A stretch of DNA of 41,998 nt, from positions 1-41,998 of IMG/VR virus record IMGVR_UViG_3300037430_000006; one strand, given 5' to 3'. The notes beneath the pieces were generated by a model. That model did not search any database, was not told the origin of the DNA, and worked only from the letters and a program-made list of their open reading frames with translations. Position numbers and translations under genes: made by a program. This DNA is from a virus. Positions 30,758-38,356 of the stretch are shown here, one piece after another. Positions within the stretch are counted from its first letter, which is position 1. The number at the start of each line of letters is the position of its first letter.

Positions 30758-31209
30758 GACCACCCGCGTCCGTGTACCTCGCCGCGCGCTGGTCGCGACG
30801 GGAAGAAATCGAGAAGTACGCAGCGCAGCTTGCGGTGATGGACATCCGCGTCACGAGTCGGTGGCTGACCGATCCGGATCACCGGCTCGCGGATCAACCC
30901 GACTCGCAGGCGTTCAACTCCAAGCTCGCGATGCACGACCTCGAAGACGTGACGACGGCGGAGGCCCTGATCTACTTCGCGCCCGGCGGGACGCGGGGCG
31001 GATCGCACGTCGAATTCGGCATGGCTCTCGCGCAGAAGAAGCGCTTGTTCTGGGTGGGAGAGCGTGAGCACGTCTTTTCGTGGCTGCGAAACGTCGAGCT
31101 ATTTCCAGATTGGTCGCACCTCTTGGCGTACTTGCAAGGCGCGGTCGATGGCTACGTCGCGAAGCCGCCGACCATCGTCGACGCGTGCGAGGCGACAGCG
31201 CGGTCATGA
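30754..31209 (+). CDS. Nucleoside 2-deoxyribosyltransferase-like protein
   Basis: 151 residues from ATG 30754, ATGA overlap. The start VYLAARWSRREEIEKYAAQL, the middle DLEDVTTAEALIYFAP and the signature GGTRGGSHVEFGMALAQ, then RLFWVG, match the deoxyribosyltransferase/DRPH fold, with the Glu of HVEFG as candidate catalytic residue. The family moves deoxyribose between bases or splits modified nucleotides. In phages it can serve nucleotide salvage, base modification or counter-defence. Confidence 0.65.
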   Translation: MRPPASVYLAARWSRREEIEKYAAQLAVMDIRVTSRWLTDPDHRLADQPDSQAFNSKLAMHDLEDVTTAEALIYFAPGGTRGGSHVEFGMALAQKKRLFWVGEREHVFSWLRNVELFPDWSHLLAYLQGAVDGYVAKPPTIVDACEATARS

Positions 31210-31340
31210 AGATCCTCCCGCTCTACGCTCACGGCGATCGGGTCGGCTGGTACGCCGATGACGAGCCGTGCGCGTATCGCTGGTATCTGACGTGCTGGCT
31301 AGCGATCCAGTGGCGACGCATCACGGCGAGGCGGCCATGA
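31206..31340 (+). CDS. Small Trp-rich hypothetical protein
   Basis: 44 residues from ATG 31206, overlapping both neighbours by ATGA. Sequence VGWYADDEPCAYRWYLTCWLAIQWRRI is rich in Trp, Tyr and Cys and could be membrane-interacting. Only the tight fit in the operon supports it; no function assigned. Confidence 0.45.
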   Translation: MKILPLYAHGDRVGWYADDEPCAYRWYLTCWLAIQWRRITARRP

Positions 31341-32092
31341 GCGCCGACATCATCGCCTGCGCATGCGGCTGCGGTCGGAAGCTCCTGCGCTTCCTGAACG
31401 GCCGCGAGCGTAGTTTCATTTCAGGGCACAACGGCCGCGCATGGACCGTCGAGGAGGAGGCCCGTCTCCGCGAGCTGTATCCCGACATCAAGACGGAGAA
31501 GCTCGTTCCGGTCTTCGGCAAGCCGCTCCAGAAGATCTACTCGAAGGCCGCGAGGCTCGGGCTGAAGAAGAGCGCAGCGTTCCTCGCGAGCCCTGACGCC
31601 TGCCATCTTCGCCGCGAGAACAACCCCGGCGTGGCGAATCGGTTCAAGCCCGGACACGTGCCGGCGAACAAGGGCGTGAAGCACCCGAAGGGCTGGGCGC
31701 CCGGGCGGATGGCGGAAACGCAGTTCAAGCCGGGCCAGCGCGGGAGCCGATGGGTGCCGATCGGCAGCACTCGAATTGTCGACGGCTACCGGTACACCAA
31801 GGTCGATGACATCCGGAGCACCAGGGGCGGGATCGGGTTCATCCCGTGGACCCGGAACTGGAAGCTCACGCACGTCATCCTCTGGGAAAAGGAGCACGGG
31901 AAGATGCCGGCGCATCACGCGCTGGTTTTCAAGAACGGCGATCGCACCGACATCCGGCTCAGCAATCTAAAGCTCGTCCATCGTCGCGAGGTCCTGGCGC
32001 GCAATTCGGTGCACAACCTGCCGAAGGCGCTCAAGAAGGTCGTGATGATGCGGGCCCAGCTGGTCCGGAAGATCAGGAGGCTCTCCGCATGA
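31337..32092 (+). CDS. HNH endonuclease with N-terminal SANT-like DNA-binding segment
   Basis: 251 residues from ATG 31337, ATGA overlap. An N-terminal CACGCGRKL with a later H suggests a zinc knuckle. Residues about 36-78 (WTVEEEARLRELYPDIKTEKLVP) resemble a SANT/GcrA-like helix-turn-helix. FKPGHVPANKGVKHPKG is the linker known from phage HNH proteins, and the nuclease part is HVILWEKEHGKMPAHHALVF followed by NGDRTDIRLSNLKLVHR. It may be a homing-type nuclease, though it sits in an operon without an intron. Confidence 0.75.
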   Translation: MSADIIACACGCGRKLLRFLNGRERSFISGHNGRAWTVEEEARLRELYPDIKTEKLVPVFGKPLQKIYSKAARLGLKKSAAFLASPDACHLRRENNPGVANRFKPGHVPANKGVKHPKGWAPGRMAETQFKPGQRGSRWVPIGSTRIVDGYRYTKVDDIRSTRGGIGFIPWTRNWKLTHVILWEKEHGKMPAHHALVFKNGDRTDIRLSNLKLVHRREVLARNSVHNLPKALKKVVMMRAQLVRKIRRLSA

Positions 32093-32349
32093 GCGGTACC
32101 AAGAACAAGATCGAGGACCTCCGGAACCATCTGTTCGAGACGCTCGAGCAGCTGAAGGATCCAGAGAAGCCCATGGACATCGAGCGCGCCAAGGCTGTCG
32201 CCGAGGTCGCCGGCAAGATCATCGACTCCGCCAAGGTCGAAGTCGCCTTCCTGAAGGTCACGGGCGCATCCAGCGGGACGGGATTCATCCCGGAGGAGCG
32301 CCAGCTTCGGCCGGCGGCGGCGCCGAGCGCCATCACGGGCCGACGCTGA
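32089..32349 (+). CDS. Conserved small phage protein
   Basis: 86 residues from ATG 32089, ATGA overlap. The pattern IEDLRNHLFETLEQLKDPEK, then DIERAKAVAEVAGKIIDSAKVEV, is one I know from many phage early operons, usually beside HNH or recombination genes. It forms two helices. Function unknown. Confidence 0.6.
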   Translation: MSGTKNKIEDLRNHLFETLEQLKDPEKPMDIERAKAVAEVAGKIIDSAKVEVAFLKVTGASSGTGFIPEERQLRPAAAPSAITGRR

Positions 32350-32507
32350 TGCGGTGCACTTCCTGCGGCTGCGACGACCAGCACGCGTGCATGACCGGCG
32401 ATCTGCACCCCACGCCCTGCCACTGGGTCGCGCCGTTCCTCTGCTCCGCATGCCGCGATGAGGGGATCCGGCTGTACGAGATCGCGACTGGCCGGAGGGC
32501 GGCATGA
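32349..32507 (+). CDS. Small Cys-rich zinc protein
   Basis: 52 residues from ATG 32349, TGATG overlap. CTSCGCDDQHAC (residues 3-14), then CHW and CSAC (39-42), give seven cysteines and three histidines, a zinc-knuckle composition. It overlaps the next gene by ATGA. The role is unknown; several such zinc micro-proteins occur in this early region. Confidence 0.5.
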   Translation: MRCTSCGCDDQHACMTGDLHPTPCHWVAPFLCSACRDEGIRLYEIATGRRAA

Positions 32508-32743
32508 CCGGCGCTGCCCGTTCCCGCCGCGCCCACGCCGAGGCTAACCGCCTGGGCTACGAACGCTGCAAAGACCTCCCGCTCGGCGCGCCCGTCACGC
32601 TCACGCTCGACGACGGGAGCGAGATGGAGACCGTGACGGATTCGTCGCCGTGGCAGCTTGGCGGTGGGACCTGGCTCATCAAGGTCAAGGGCAAGTCGGG
32701 CGGGTGGGACTGCGGACGGGTGAGACGGCGGGCGGCGGCATGA
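32504..32743 (+). CDS. Small beta-rich hypothetical protein
   Basis: 79 residues from ATG 32504, ATGA overlaps on both sides. A basic N-terminus (SRRAHAEANRLGYERCKDL) is followed by a beta hairpin region (VTLTLDDGSEMETVT .. GGGTWLIKVKGKSGGWDCG) that resembles a small SH3-like barrel. No family recognised. Confidence 0.5.
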   Translation: MTGAARSRRAHAEANRLGYERCKDLPLGAPVTLTLDDGSEMETVTDSSPWQLGGGTWLIKVKGKSGGWDCGRVRRRAAA

Positions 32744-32895
32744 CGCACGTCTGGTACTGGCGTTGCCGTCTCGCCGAGCGAAAGGGCCAGCCGTGTCGGG
32801 TGCTCGCGCGCGGCAAGCTCAACTCGATCCTCGTCGAATTCAATGACGGCTTCCGCGTGCTGACGAGCCGCTACGCGGTGAGGCTGGCGCGATGA
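32740..32895 (+). CDS. Small SH3-like hypothetical protein
   Basis: 51 residues from ATG 32740. CRLAERKGQPCRVLARGKLNSILVEFNDGFRVLTSRYAVR is the usual pattern of a short phage protein with a KOW/SH3-like barrel: 'G..C.V...G..N...V.F.DG....T.R.A.R'. Function unknown. It overlaps both neighbours by four bases. Confidence 0.55.
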   Translation: MTHVWYWRCRLAERKGQPCRVLARGKLNSILVEFNDGFRVLTSRYAVRLAR

Positions 32896-33086
32896 CCCGC
32901 GCCGAACTGGCCACCGCTCTCCGTCTCGCGTTTCTCTCGGCGTCGGGCCATGCCGACGGCTGGGATGCGGTGGCGGAAGCAGCCGAGCAATACGCCGATC
33001 GCCGAGTGGCTGAGGCGAGCTACCGCCAGAGCGAGATCAATACCGGGAACATCATCCGTGCGCAACGCGCGGCGGGGACATCGTGA
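32892..33086 (+). CDS. Small helical hypothetical protein
   Basis: 64 residues from ATG 32892. Alanine-rich helices (AELATALRLAFLSASGHADG, then AVAEAAEQYADRRVAEASY). No motif. It overlaps both neighbours by four bases. No function assigned. Confidence 0.45.
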   Translation: MTRAELATALRLAFLSASGHADGWDAVAEAAEQYADRRVAEASYRQSEINTGNIIRAQRAAGTS

Positions 33087-33289
33087 CGACGCAGGACGAA
33101 CGCTGCACGGCGACTTCCAAGACAACCCGGAAGCGCTGCCGGCGCCTCGCACACCCGGGCGAGACCCTTTGCTATCTCCACGGCTGGCGATCCTACCTAG
33201 AGATCAAGCTCGGCAGTCCGAGGCGACCCGTACAGAAGATCCCGCTTGAAGACGAGTGGGCCGAGCTGCAACGAAAGGAAGTGCCATGA
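33083..33289 (+). CDS. Small protein with C-x10-C-x10-C-x2-H zinc motif
   Basis: 68 residues from GTG 33083. Cys8, Cys19, Cys30 and His33 (RCTATSKTTRKRCRRLAHPG, then CYLHG) form a zinc motif often seen at the N-terminus of phage small terminase subunits and related proteins. The same motif occurs in the gene at 37335 and in the small terminase at 39545, so it may be a shared DNA-binding module. It precedes the HerA-like ATPase. Confidence 0.55.
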   Translation: MTTQDERCTATSKTTRKRCRRLAHPGETLCYLHGWRSYLEIKLGSPRRPVQKIPLEDEWAELQRKEVP

Positions 33290-35019
33290 AGCTCCATCTC
33301 GCCCCCGGCCTCACGCTCCCGGCGGCCGTCGTCACCGAGAAACTCGGCTTCCTCGGCCGAACCGGAAGCGGGAAGACGTACGCCGCGCAGCTGCTCGCGG
33401 AGCAGATGCACGCCGCCGGCGCGCAGTTCATCGTGCTCGATCCCGTTGGGGTCTGGTATGGACTTCGTCTCGCGGCCGACGGCAAAGGGAAGGGACTGCC
33501 GATCCCCGTGCTCGGCGGCCTCCGCGGGGACATCCCGATCGAGCCGACGGGAGGCGCGCTGATCGCTGACCTGGTCGTCGATCGCGGAACGTCCGTCATC
33601 CTCGACGTCTCTCAGTTCGAATCCGACGCCCAGAAGGCGCGGTTCGCGCAGGACTTCGCCGATCGATTCTTCTTCCGGAAGAAGGCGGCTCCATCGGCCG
33701 TGCACCTCTTCATCGAAGAGGCCCAGGAGTTCGTCCCGCAAAACCCCCAGCGCGAAGAGACGCGGATGCTCCACGCCTTCACGCGGCTGTTCAAGATCGG
33801 CCGGAACTTCGGCGTCGGCGGATCCCTGATCACGCAACGCCCCCAGGAAGTGAACAAGAAGGTCCTGAACCTGGTCGAGCTGCTCTTCGCCTTCCAGCTC
33901 ACCGGGCCCCAAGAGCGCAAGACGATCGAGGGGTGGATCGCCGACAAGGGGCTCGACGAGGACATCGCCGGCGAGCTCCCTAAGCTCGCGGTCGGACACC
34001 CGCACGTCTGGTCGCCGGCGTGGCTGAAGATCTCCCGCGTCGTCGCGATCGCGAAGAAGTCCACCTACGACGCGTCGAGCACGCCGGTCATGGGCAAGGC
34101 GGCCGTCGCCCGCGAGCTGTCGCCCGTGGATCTGGATGCGCTGCGACGGGAGATGGCGTCCACGATCGAGAAGGCGAAGGCCGACGACCCCCGGGAGCTG
34201 CGGAAGAAGATCGCGCGCCTTGAAGAGGAGCTCCGGGCCCAGCGCGGCAAGATCGAACGCGTTGAGGTCCCTGCGCTCGACGAGAAGCTGGTCGCTCGGT
34301 TCGAAGCGGCCGCGCGCATCCTTCAGAAGCACGGGCTCGAGCTTCACACCGAAGGCGAGGCCTTCGCCAGCACCGCCGAGGAATTGATGATCGAGCTGCG
34401 CCGGACGCAGGCAGCGGCTCGCCAAGATGCAACCCCGAGGACGACCGCGACGCGGCGGGATGGGCCCGCAAGCGCCGCGACCAAACGCGCCAGCCCGGAG
34501 CCCCGCGGGGAAGAACGTAGGCCCGCCGCAGGGAAGCTCGCCCCGCGGGGCTCCGGCTCGAACGGCTCTCTCCCACGGGGCGAGCGCCGGATCCTCGCCG
34601 CGATTGCGCAGCACCAAGAGGGCGTGACGCGCGCTCAGCTGACAATCCTGACCGGCTACAAGCGAAGCTCGAGGGACACCTATCTCCAGAAGCTCCAGGC
34701 CCGCGGGCTGATCGCATGCGGGTCGATCGACATCGTTGTCACCGGGGACGGGATCGTCGCTCTCGGTCCCGACTTCGAAGCGCTCCCGACCGGTGATGCT
34801 CTCCGTAAGCACTGGCTCGACAAGCTGCCGGAAGGGGAGCGCCGCATCCTCTCGATCGTCGCCGACGCGTATCCGAAAGCCGTCTCGCGCGACGTGATCT
34901 CGGCCGAGACTGGCTACAAGCGATCGAGCCGGGATACGTACCTGCAAAAGCTCTCAGCGCGGCGCCTCGTGATCCAGGGGCACGACGGAATCATCGCCGC
35001 GGCGGAGTTGTTCTCGTAA
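33286..35019 (+). CDS. HerA/VirD4-type ATPase with two C-terminal winged helices
   Basis: 577 residues from ATG 33286, ATGA overlap. Walker A GRTGSGKT (24-31), Walker B HLFIEEAQEF with Glu144 and Glu145, and ITQRPQEVNK (182-191) mark a HerA/FtsK-superfamily pump. Residues 285-400 are a charged coiled coil and 400-430 a disordered Arg/Pro linker. Two repeats starting GERRIL at 432 and 517 each carry TGYKRSSRDTYLQKL, a duplicated winged helix. Likely role: DNA translocation or helicase work in phage replication or recombination; no other helicase is seen in the window. Confidence 0.7.
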   Translation: MKLHLAPGLTLPAAVVTEKLGFLGRTGSGKTYAAQLLAEQMHAAGAQFIVLDPVGVWYGLRLAADGKGKGLPIPVLGGLRGDIPIEPTGGALIADLVVDRGTSVILDVSQFESDAQKARFAQDFADRFFFRKKAAPSAVHLFIEEAQEFVPQNPQREETRMLHAFTRLFKIGRNFGVGGSLITQRPQEVNKKVLNLVELLFAFQLTGPQERKTIEGWIADKGLDEDIAGELPKLAVGHPHVWSPAWLKISRVVAIAKKSTYDASSTPVMGKAAVARELSPVDLDALRREMASTIEKAKADDPRELRKKIARLEEELRAQRGKIERVEVPALDEKLVARFEAAARILQKHGLELHTEGEAFASTAEELMIELRRTQAAARQDATPRTTATRRDGPASAATKRASPEPRGEERRPAAGKLAPRGSGSNGSLPRGERRILAAIAQHQEGVTRAQLTILTGYKRSSRDTYLQKLQARGLIACGSIDIVVTGDGIVALGPDFEALPTGDALRKHWLDKLPEGERRILSIVADAYPKAVSRDVISAETGYKRSSRDTYLQKLSARRLVIQGHDGIIAAAELFS

Positions 35020-35055
35020 TCACGCGGCCGTGTGCCGCTCACGAAAGGGGGACCG

Positions 35056-35334
35056 ATGGGACCAAGGCAGAAGGGGCTACCGGGCATCGCTGACACCGTC
35101 AGGAAGTACCCGAAGCTCGACGACGAGCTGGAGGCCCACGTCGAGCTGCTCGACGAGCTGGACAAGGCGCGCGGTGCGGTCGAAGAGCACGCCGACACGC
35201 TCCAGAAGATGCTCCGAGAGAAGAAGCTCAGGAGCTACGCGAGCGAGCGCCTGATGATCGGGATCAAGACGAACGAGCCGCGGCTGTACGCCAAGCGGCT
35301 CACGGCACCGAAGAAGAAGGACGAGGCGGCCTGA
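35056..35334 (+). CDS. Small helical protein before replication gene
   Basis: 92 residues from ATG 35056, with AAAGGGGGA ending 4 bases upstream; an in-frame GTG/CTG frame further upstream is not needed. Charged helix (YPKLDDELEAHVELLDELDKAR) and a basic C-terminus (YAKRLTAPKKKDEAA). It shares its last base with the replication gene start. Possibly a small partner of the replication protein. Confidence 0.5.
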   Translation: MGPRQKGLPGIADTVRKYPKLDDELEAHVELLDELDKARGAVEEHADTLQKMLREKKLRSYASERLMIGIKTNEPRLYAKRLTAPKKKDEAA

Positions 35335-36065
35335 TGGGGTCTACGGTCACCCTCCATAAAGCGCTGGTGAATGATCGGGAATTCCGGGCGCTGCCCAGAG
35401 ATGCCAGGCTTTTGTTCCTCGAGCTGCGGCTCGACAGTCGGATGGGAATTTCGGGGTTCGCTCGCATCCCGTGGGATCAGTTTCTGAAGCACGTCCAACT
35501 CACACCTCGTCGCGCTGAGGCCGCCCTCGCCGAGCTAGTCCGCAAACCATGGTTGAAGCTCGATCGCAAGCGCGACCTGTTCTGGATCGTCCGAGCGTTC
35601 GCTCACGACCCGTGGAAAAACGAGTCGGTCCTCAAGGCCGTAGCGAAGGAGATCCGGGACTGTCCCAAGAGCCCGCTCCTCTTGGAATGGTGGCGGATGT
35701 ACGAAGACGTGTTCCCCAAGCAGGGGACGTTGCACTGGGGCATCAAACAAGCTGTAGACAAGTTGTCTACAGGTTGTGGACAGGTTGTGGACAACCTGCA
35801 AGAGAAGGCCTCCGGTTCCGGTTCCGGTTCCGGTTCCGGTTCCGGTTCCGGTTCCGGTTCCGGTTTCACACCGGAGGGGGTAAATCCGGAAGCGGAGATA
35901 GCTCCCAAGACCGCGCGCGCGCGTCATGGCGTCGCCGGATCGGATCTCTCTCCGCTGGAAAATCCGGCCCCGGACCGGAGGGAGATCGCCCCCGGCAAAG
36001 AGCACATGGCCGAGGGCGTGGCGCGGATGCGGGCCGCACTCCGGAAGCCGAAGGTGCTCGCATGA
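35334..36065 (+). CDS. Putative replication initiator with (Ser-Gly) linker and internal origin
   Basis: 243 residues from ATG 35334. The N-terminal 120 residues form a winged-helix-like domain (LHKALVNDREFRALPRDARL, then ISGFARIPWDQFLKHVQLTPRRAEAALAELV) like phage replisome organisers. Residues about 160-177 are a Ser-Gly run made by a tandem hexanucleotide, and the C-terminus is basic. The DNA between the two protein parts holds a DnaA-box-like cluster, as in lambda O, where the origin lies in the initiator gene. The role is inferred from this layout and from neighbours (HerA-like ATPase, PD-(D/E)XK-like protein). Confidence 0.6.
   Translation: MGSTVTLHKALVNDREFRALPRDARLLFLELRLDSRMGISGFARIPWDQFLKHVQLTPRRAEAALAELVRKPWLKLDRKRDLFWIVRAFAHDPWKNESVLKAVAKEIRDCPKSPLLLEWWRMYEDVFPKQGTLHWGIKQAVDKLSTGCGQVVDNLQEKASGSGSGSGSGSGSGSGSGFTPEGVNPEAEIAPKTARARHGVAGSDLSPLENPAPDRREIAPGKEHMAEGVARMRAALRKPKVLA
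35753..35798. other. Candidate phage replication origin (DnaA-box-like cluster)
   Basis: Four 9-mers related to the DnaA box lie within 46 bases: TGTAGACAA (35753-35761), TTGTCTACA (35763-35771), TGTGGACAG (35775-35783) and TGTGGACAA (35786-35794). The first two make a palindrome centred on 35762. ACAGGTTGTGG is repeated in tandem (35769-35779, 35780-35790), and CAGGTTGT/ACAACCTG is a second palindrome (35781-35798). This iteron-like arrangement is flanked by the TCCGGT repeats. Confidence 0.6.
35811..35864 (+). repeat. Tandem hexanucleotide repeat TCCGGT, nine copies
   Basis: Nine perfect units of TCCGGT from 35811 to 35864 inside the replication gene. In frame they encode alternating Ser-Gly, a flexible linker. 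Because six is a multiple of three, copy number changes leave the frame intact. It lies 13 bases after the DnaA-box-like cluster. Confidence 0.9.
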
Positions 36066-36238
36066 CCGCCGCCGAACGAGCCCGCAAGCACGGCGCCCTG
36101 CGCTCGAAGCACCCCGAGATCCAGGGCGCGAAGCTGAAGCCCTACGCCGACCCCGATCTCGAGCGGGAGTTTCGGCGCGGGCTGAAGCAAGACCGACCGC
36201 AGCCGGTGCGCTACGTGATGCCGCCGAGGCGCGTGTGA
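36062..36238 (+). CDS. Small basic hypothetical protein
   Basis: 58 residues from ATG 36062, ATGA overlap with the replication gene. Basic and helical (TAAERARKHGALRSKHPEIQ, then LEREFRRGLKQDRPQPVRYVMPPRRV). No motif. It ends inside the GTG of the next gene. Confidence 0.45.
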   Translation: MTAAERARKHGALRSKHPEIQGAKLKPYADPDLEREFRRGLKQDRPQPVRYVMPPRRV

Positions 36239-36663
36239 ATAGCCCGGTCTCCCGCACGCTCGAGCTGCTCCGCCTCGAGGGCTACGAGCCGGCGATCGTC
36301 GAGCGATCGATCCCGACTCGGCCGAAGCCGACGAAGATCGACCTGCATGGCATCGCCGACGTCGAGGCCTGGGCGGACGATCACACGCTCTACGTGCAGG
36401 TCTGCCGCGACGAGGACCTGGCCGAGCACCGCGCGAAGGCCTGGGTCGCGACGTTCTGGCGGGCGAAGGGCGACCCGCGGCCGGCGCGCGACGTCCTGGC
36501 TGGATTGCTGGCGGATCCGTCGCGGCGGTTCGAAATCTGGGCGTGGGCGCTCCGGGGAAGCCGCCGCGGCCGGAAAACCTGGAGCGAGCGCCGGTGGCGA
36601 GCGATCGCGTGCGAGGATGGCATCGCGTTCGTCGAATCCGAATCGGCGGAGGAAGTGGCGTGA
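36235..36663 (+). CDS. PD-(D/E)XK-like nuclease family protein
   Basis: 142 residues from GTG 36235, GTGA overlap. RTLELLRLEGYEPAIVERSIP, then TKIDLHGIADVEAWADDHTLYVQVC and EHRAKAW, follow a known phage family with a 'DLFG..D......VQ' core, related to PD-(D/E)XK/VRR-NUC-like enzymes. Here the Q of YVQVC replaces the usual Glu-x-Lys partner, so catalysis is uncertain. A Holliday-junction or replication-linked role is possible. Confidence 0.55.
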   Translation: MNSPVSRTLELLRLEGYEPAIVERSIPTRPKPTKIDLHGIADVEAWADDHTLYVQVCRDEDLAEHRAKAWVATFWRAKGDPRPARDVLAGLLADPSRRFEIWAWALRGSRRGRKTWSERRWRAIACEDGIAFVESESAEEVA

Positions 36664-37064
36664 CGAGGGCGGATGTCCAGGAGCTCCTGGGGCACTGCAA
36701 GTTCGTCACCGGTATCGAGCTCGGTTCGTCTCCGTTCTACAAGCCGGGCTGCACGATGCTTGTGCATTTCGATGGCCACGCGATTGCCGCTCAGCGCTCG
36801 CTGGAGTCGGTCTTGTTCCATCTCGTGAGCGCGGTTGAGCAGGAGGCTCGTCGATTGATGGCCATGCCCAAGCCCCCGCCGAGTCTGAGCCGTCCCGCCC
36901 CGGTGGTCGTCAGCCAGATCGTGGAACGATGCCTGCTGCACGAAGGGAAGGCGTTGGTGGAAGCGATGCACGCCGCGGCTCGCCGTGGCCCGGTTGTGGA
37001 CTTCCACCTGGGGTGCGCCCACTGCCTGCGGGACTGGGTCTTCCCGCTCGGCGATCGAAACTGA
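36660..37064 (+). CDS. Hypothetical protein
   Basis: 134 residues from GTG 36660, GTGA overlap. The N-terminal half is alpha/beta (FVTGIELGSSPFYKPGCTMLVHFDG) and the C-terminal half helical, ending FHLGCAHCLRDWVFPLG with a C-x2-C pair. No family recognised. It closes the replication gene block. Confidence 0.5.
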   Translation: MTRADVQELLGHCKFVTGIELGSSPFYKPGCTMLVHFDGHAIAAQRSLESVLFHLVSAVEQEARRLMAMPKPPPSLSRPAPVVVSQIVERCLLHEGKALVEAMHAAARRGPVVDFHLGCAHCLRDWVFPLGDRN

Positions 37065-37075
37065 AGGGAAACCCC

Positions 37076-37309
37076 ATGGAGGTCCCCATGCCACGACTGC
37101 CACAGCCGGTAACCGTCACGTCCATCAAGCGGGAGGCCTTCACGCGCGCCCCGGACGGGAAGGTCGGTCTCGTCGAGCAGATCGTGCACATGGTCTCGCT
37201 CGGCGGCGAGCTGTCGATCGAGCTGCGCCAGGTGCTCCCGGAGCATCATGAGTACCGGATCGGGGAGCAGTTCGTCATCGGCCTTTTCAACGACGCGCAG
37301 CGCCAATAG
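37076..37309 (+). CDS. Small beta-rich hypothetical protein
   Basis: 77 residues from ATG 37076, with AAGGGAA 5 bases upstream; ATG 37088 is an alternative. Sequence ELSIELRQVLPEHHEYRIGEQFVIGLFN is beta-rich and typical of small phage SH3-like proteins. No function assigned. Confidence 0.5.
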   Translation: MEVPMPRLPQPVTVTSIKREAFTRAPDGKVGLVEQIVHMVSLGGELSIELRQVLPEHHEYRIGEQFVIGLFNDAQRQ

Positions 37310-37334
37310 CCTCCGCCGGCGATAAATTCCCGGC

Positions 37335-37943
37335 ATGCGTCGCGTTTGCAAAGCGAACCGCAAAGACGGGAAGCCGTGCCGCGCGGCCGCGATGAAGCGC
37401 AGCGAGCGGTGCCGGATCCATCGGCATGCCGCCTTCCACGTGATCGACAAGAGGCCGAAGCGTAGCGTCACGCTGAGCAAGGACGGCAAGACGCTGACGT
37501 TCCATGACGTGAAGATGGACGCCCTTCCCTACCTGACCCCGAATCCGTACATGCTGCCGGTTCTGCCTACCACGGGGAGCAACCAAGCCACAGCCGACAG
37601 CCTGACGATTGAGGACGCGCTCTCGAACTGGCACAAGCTCGCGGCGTTGAGGCCGGCGTGGATGCCGTTCCCGCACGTGAACTGCCGGGCCAACCCCTAC
37701 GCCGACGCCCTCACCGCCGAACGTCTCTCGGCCGACGATCTCGCACCGAAGATCACGCGCAACACCACCGTCGACGACTGCTCCGACCACAGCGAGTCCC
37801 GAATGGCGTCCCTTCGTCGGGAAAACGCAGCTAAGCGCCACGGAACTCGGATTCAGTGCACGGAGTGCGACGGCGAGTGGTTTTGGTCTTATATCTCCAT
37901 CGATGAGGAGTGGGCCGCTCTCCAAAAGGACGTCCAGCCGTAA
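37335..37943 (+). CDS. Hypothetical protein with N-terminal zinc motif
   Basis: 202 residues from ATG 37335. The N-terminus RRVCKANRKDGKPCRAAAMK, then RCRIH, places Cys5, Cys15, Cys26 and His29 as in the proteins at 33083 and 39545. A second site is CTECDGEWFW near residue 180. The middle is polar and without motif. It may be a DNA-binding regulator; function unknown. 71 non-coding bases follow. Confidence 0.5.
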   Translation: MRRVCKANRKDGKPCRAAAMKRSERCRIHRHAAFHVIDKRPKRSVTLSKDGKTLTFHDVKMDALPYLTPNPYMLPVLPTTGSNQATADSLTIEDALSNWHKLAALRPAWMPFPHVNCRANPYADALTAERLSADDLAPKITRNTTVDDCSDHSESRMASLRRENAAKRHGTRIQCTECDGEWFWSYISIDEEWAALQKDVQP

Positions 37944-38014
37944 ACGGTTGCACGTGTACAAGTTAGCCGTTCTGGCTGTAGTCTTCGCGACCCGCCAAAT
38001 CCGGGAGCCCTTCG

Positions 38015-38356
38015 TTGACGCTCTACGTGGCTTGCGTTTGCTGCCCGCGCCCGGCGAAGCACCCGAACGCCGAGCTCCCGCAGTGCCATGCGTGCGCGCA
38101 GGCGGTGGCTAGACGTCAGGAGTGGACGATCGGATCGCTGAACGCGAGGCACGCGAGCGACCGTAGGGCGTTCAAGCTTGGCCTCCGGGTCGCGATCCGC
38201 GCCATCGAGAAGAGAGACCGGGAGACATTCCGCCGCGCGATGGCGATCGCCGCGCGCCGGCTTCGAAGCATGCGGCGGACGTTCGTGGCGAGGACCGGGA
38301 CGGCGCCGCTCAAACCGTTCCCGGAGCAGAGCGAGCCGGTGGGCCTTGACGGGTGA
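38015..38356 (+). CDS. Basic zinc-binding-like protein
   Basis: 113 residues from TTG 38015, supported by GGGAG 7 bases upstream. CVCCPRP and CHAC (residues 7-10 and 24-27) make a zinc pair, followed by a basic helical domain (AIEKRDRETFRRAMAIAARRLRSMRRTF). It could bind nucleic acid. The next gene overlaps as TGATG. No family recognised. Confidence 0.5.
   Translation: MTLYVACVCCPRPAKHPNAELPQCHACAQAVARRQEWTIGSLNARHASDRRAFKLGLRVAIRAIEKRDRETFRRAMAIAARRLRSMRRTFVARTGTAPLKPFPEQSEPVGLDG

Noticed and set aside
33193-34947. 584-codon open frame on the minus strand over the HerA-like gene
   Set aside because: Its composition is that of an antisense shadow; the + strand encodes Walker A and B motifs in order.
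35811-35864. Hexamer array as a CRISPR array
   Set aside because: Units are six bases without spacers and lie inside a coding frame.
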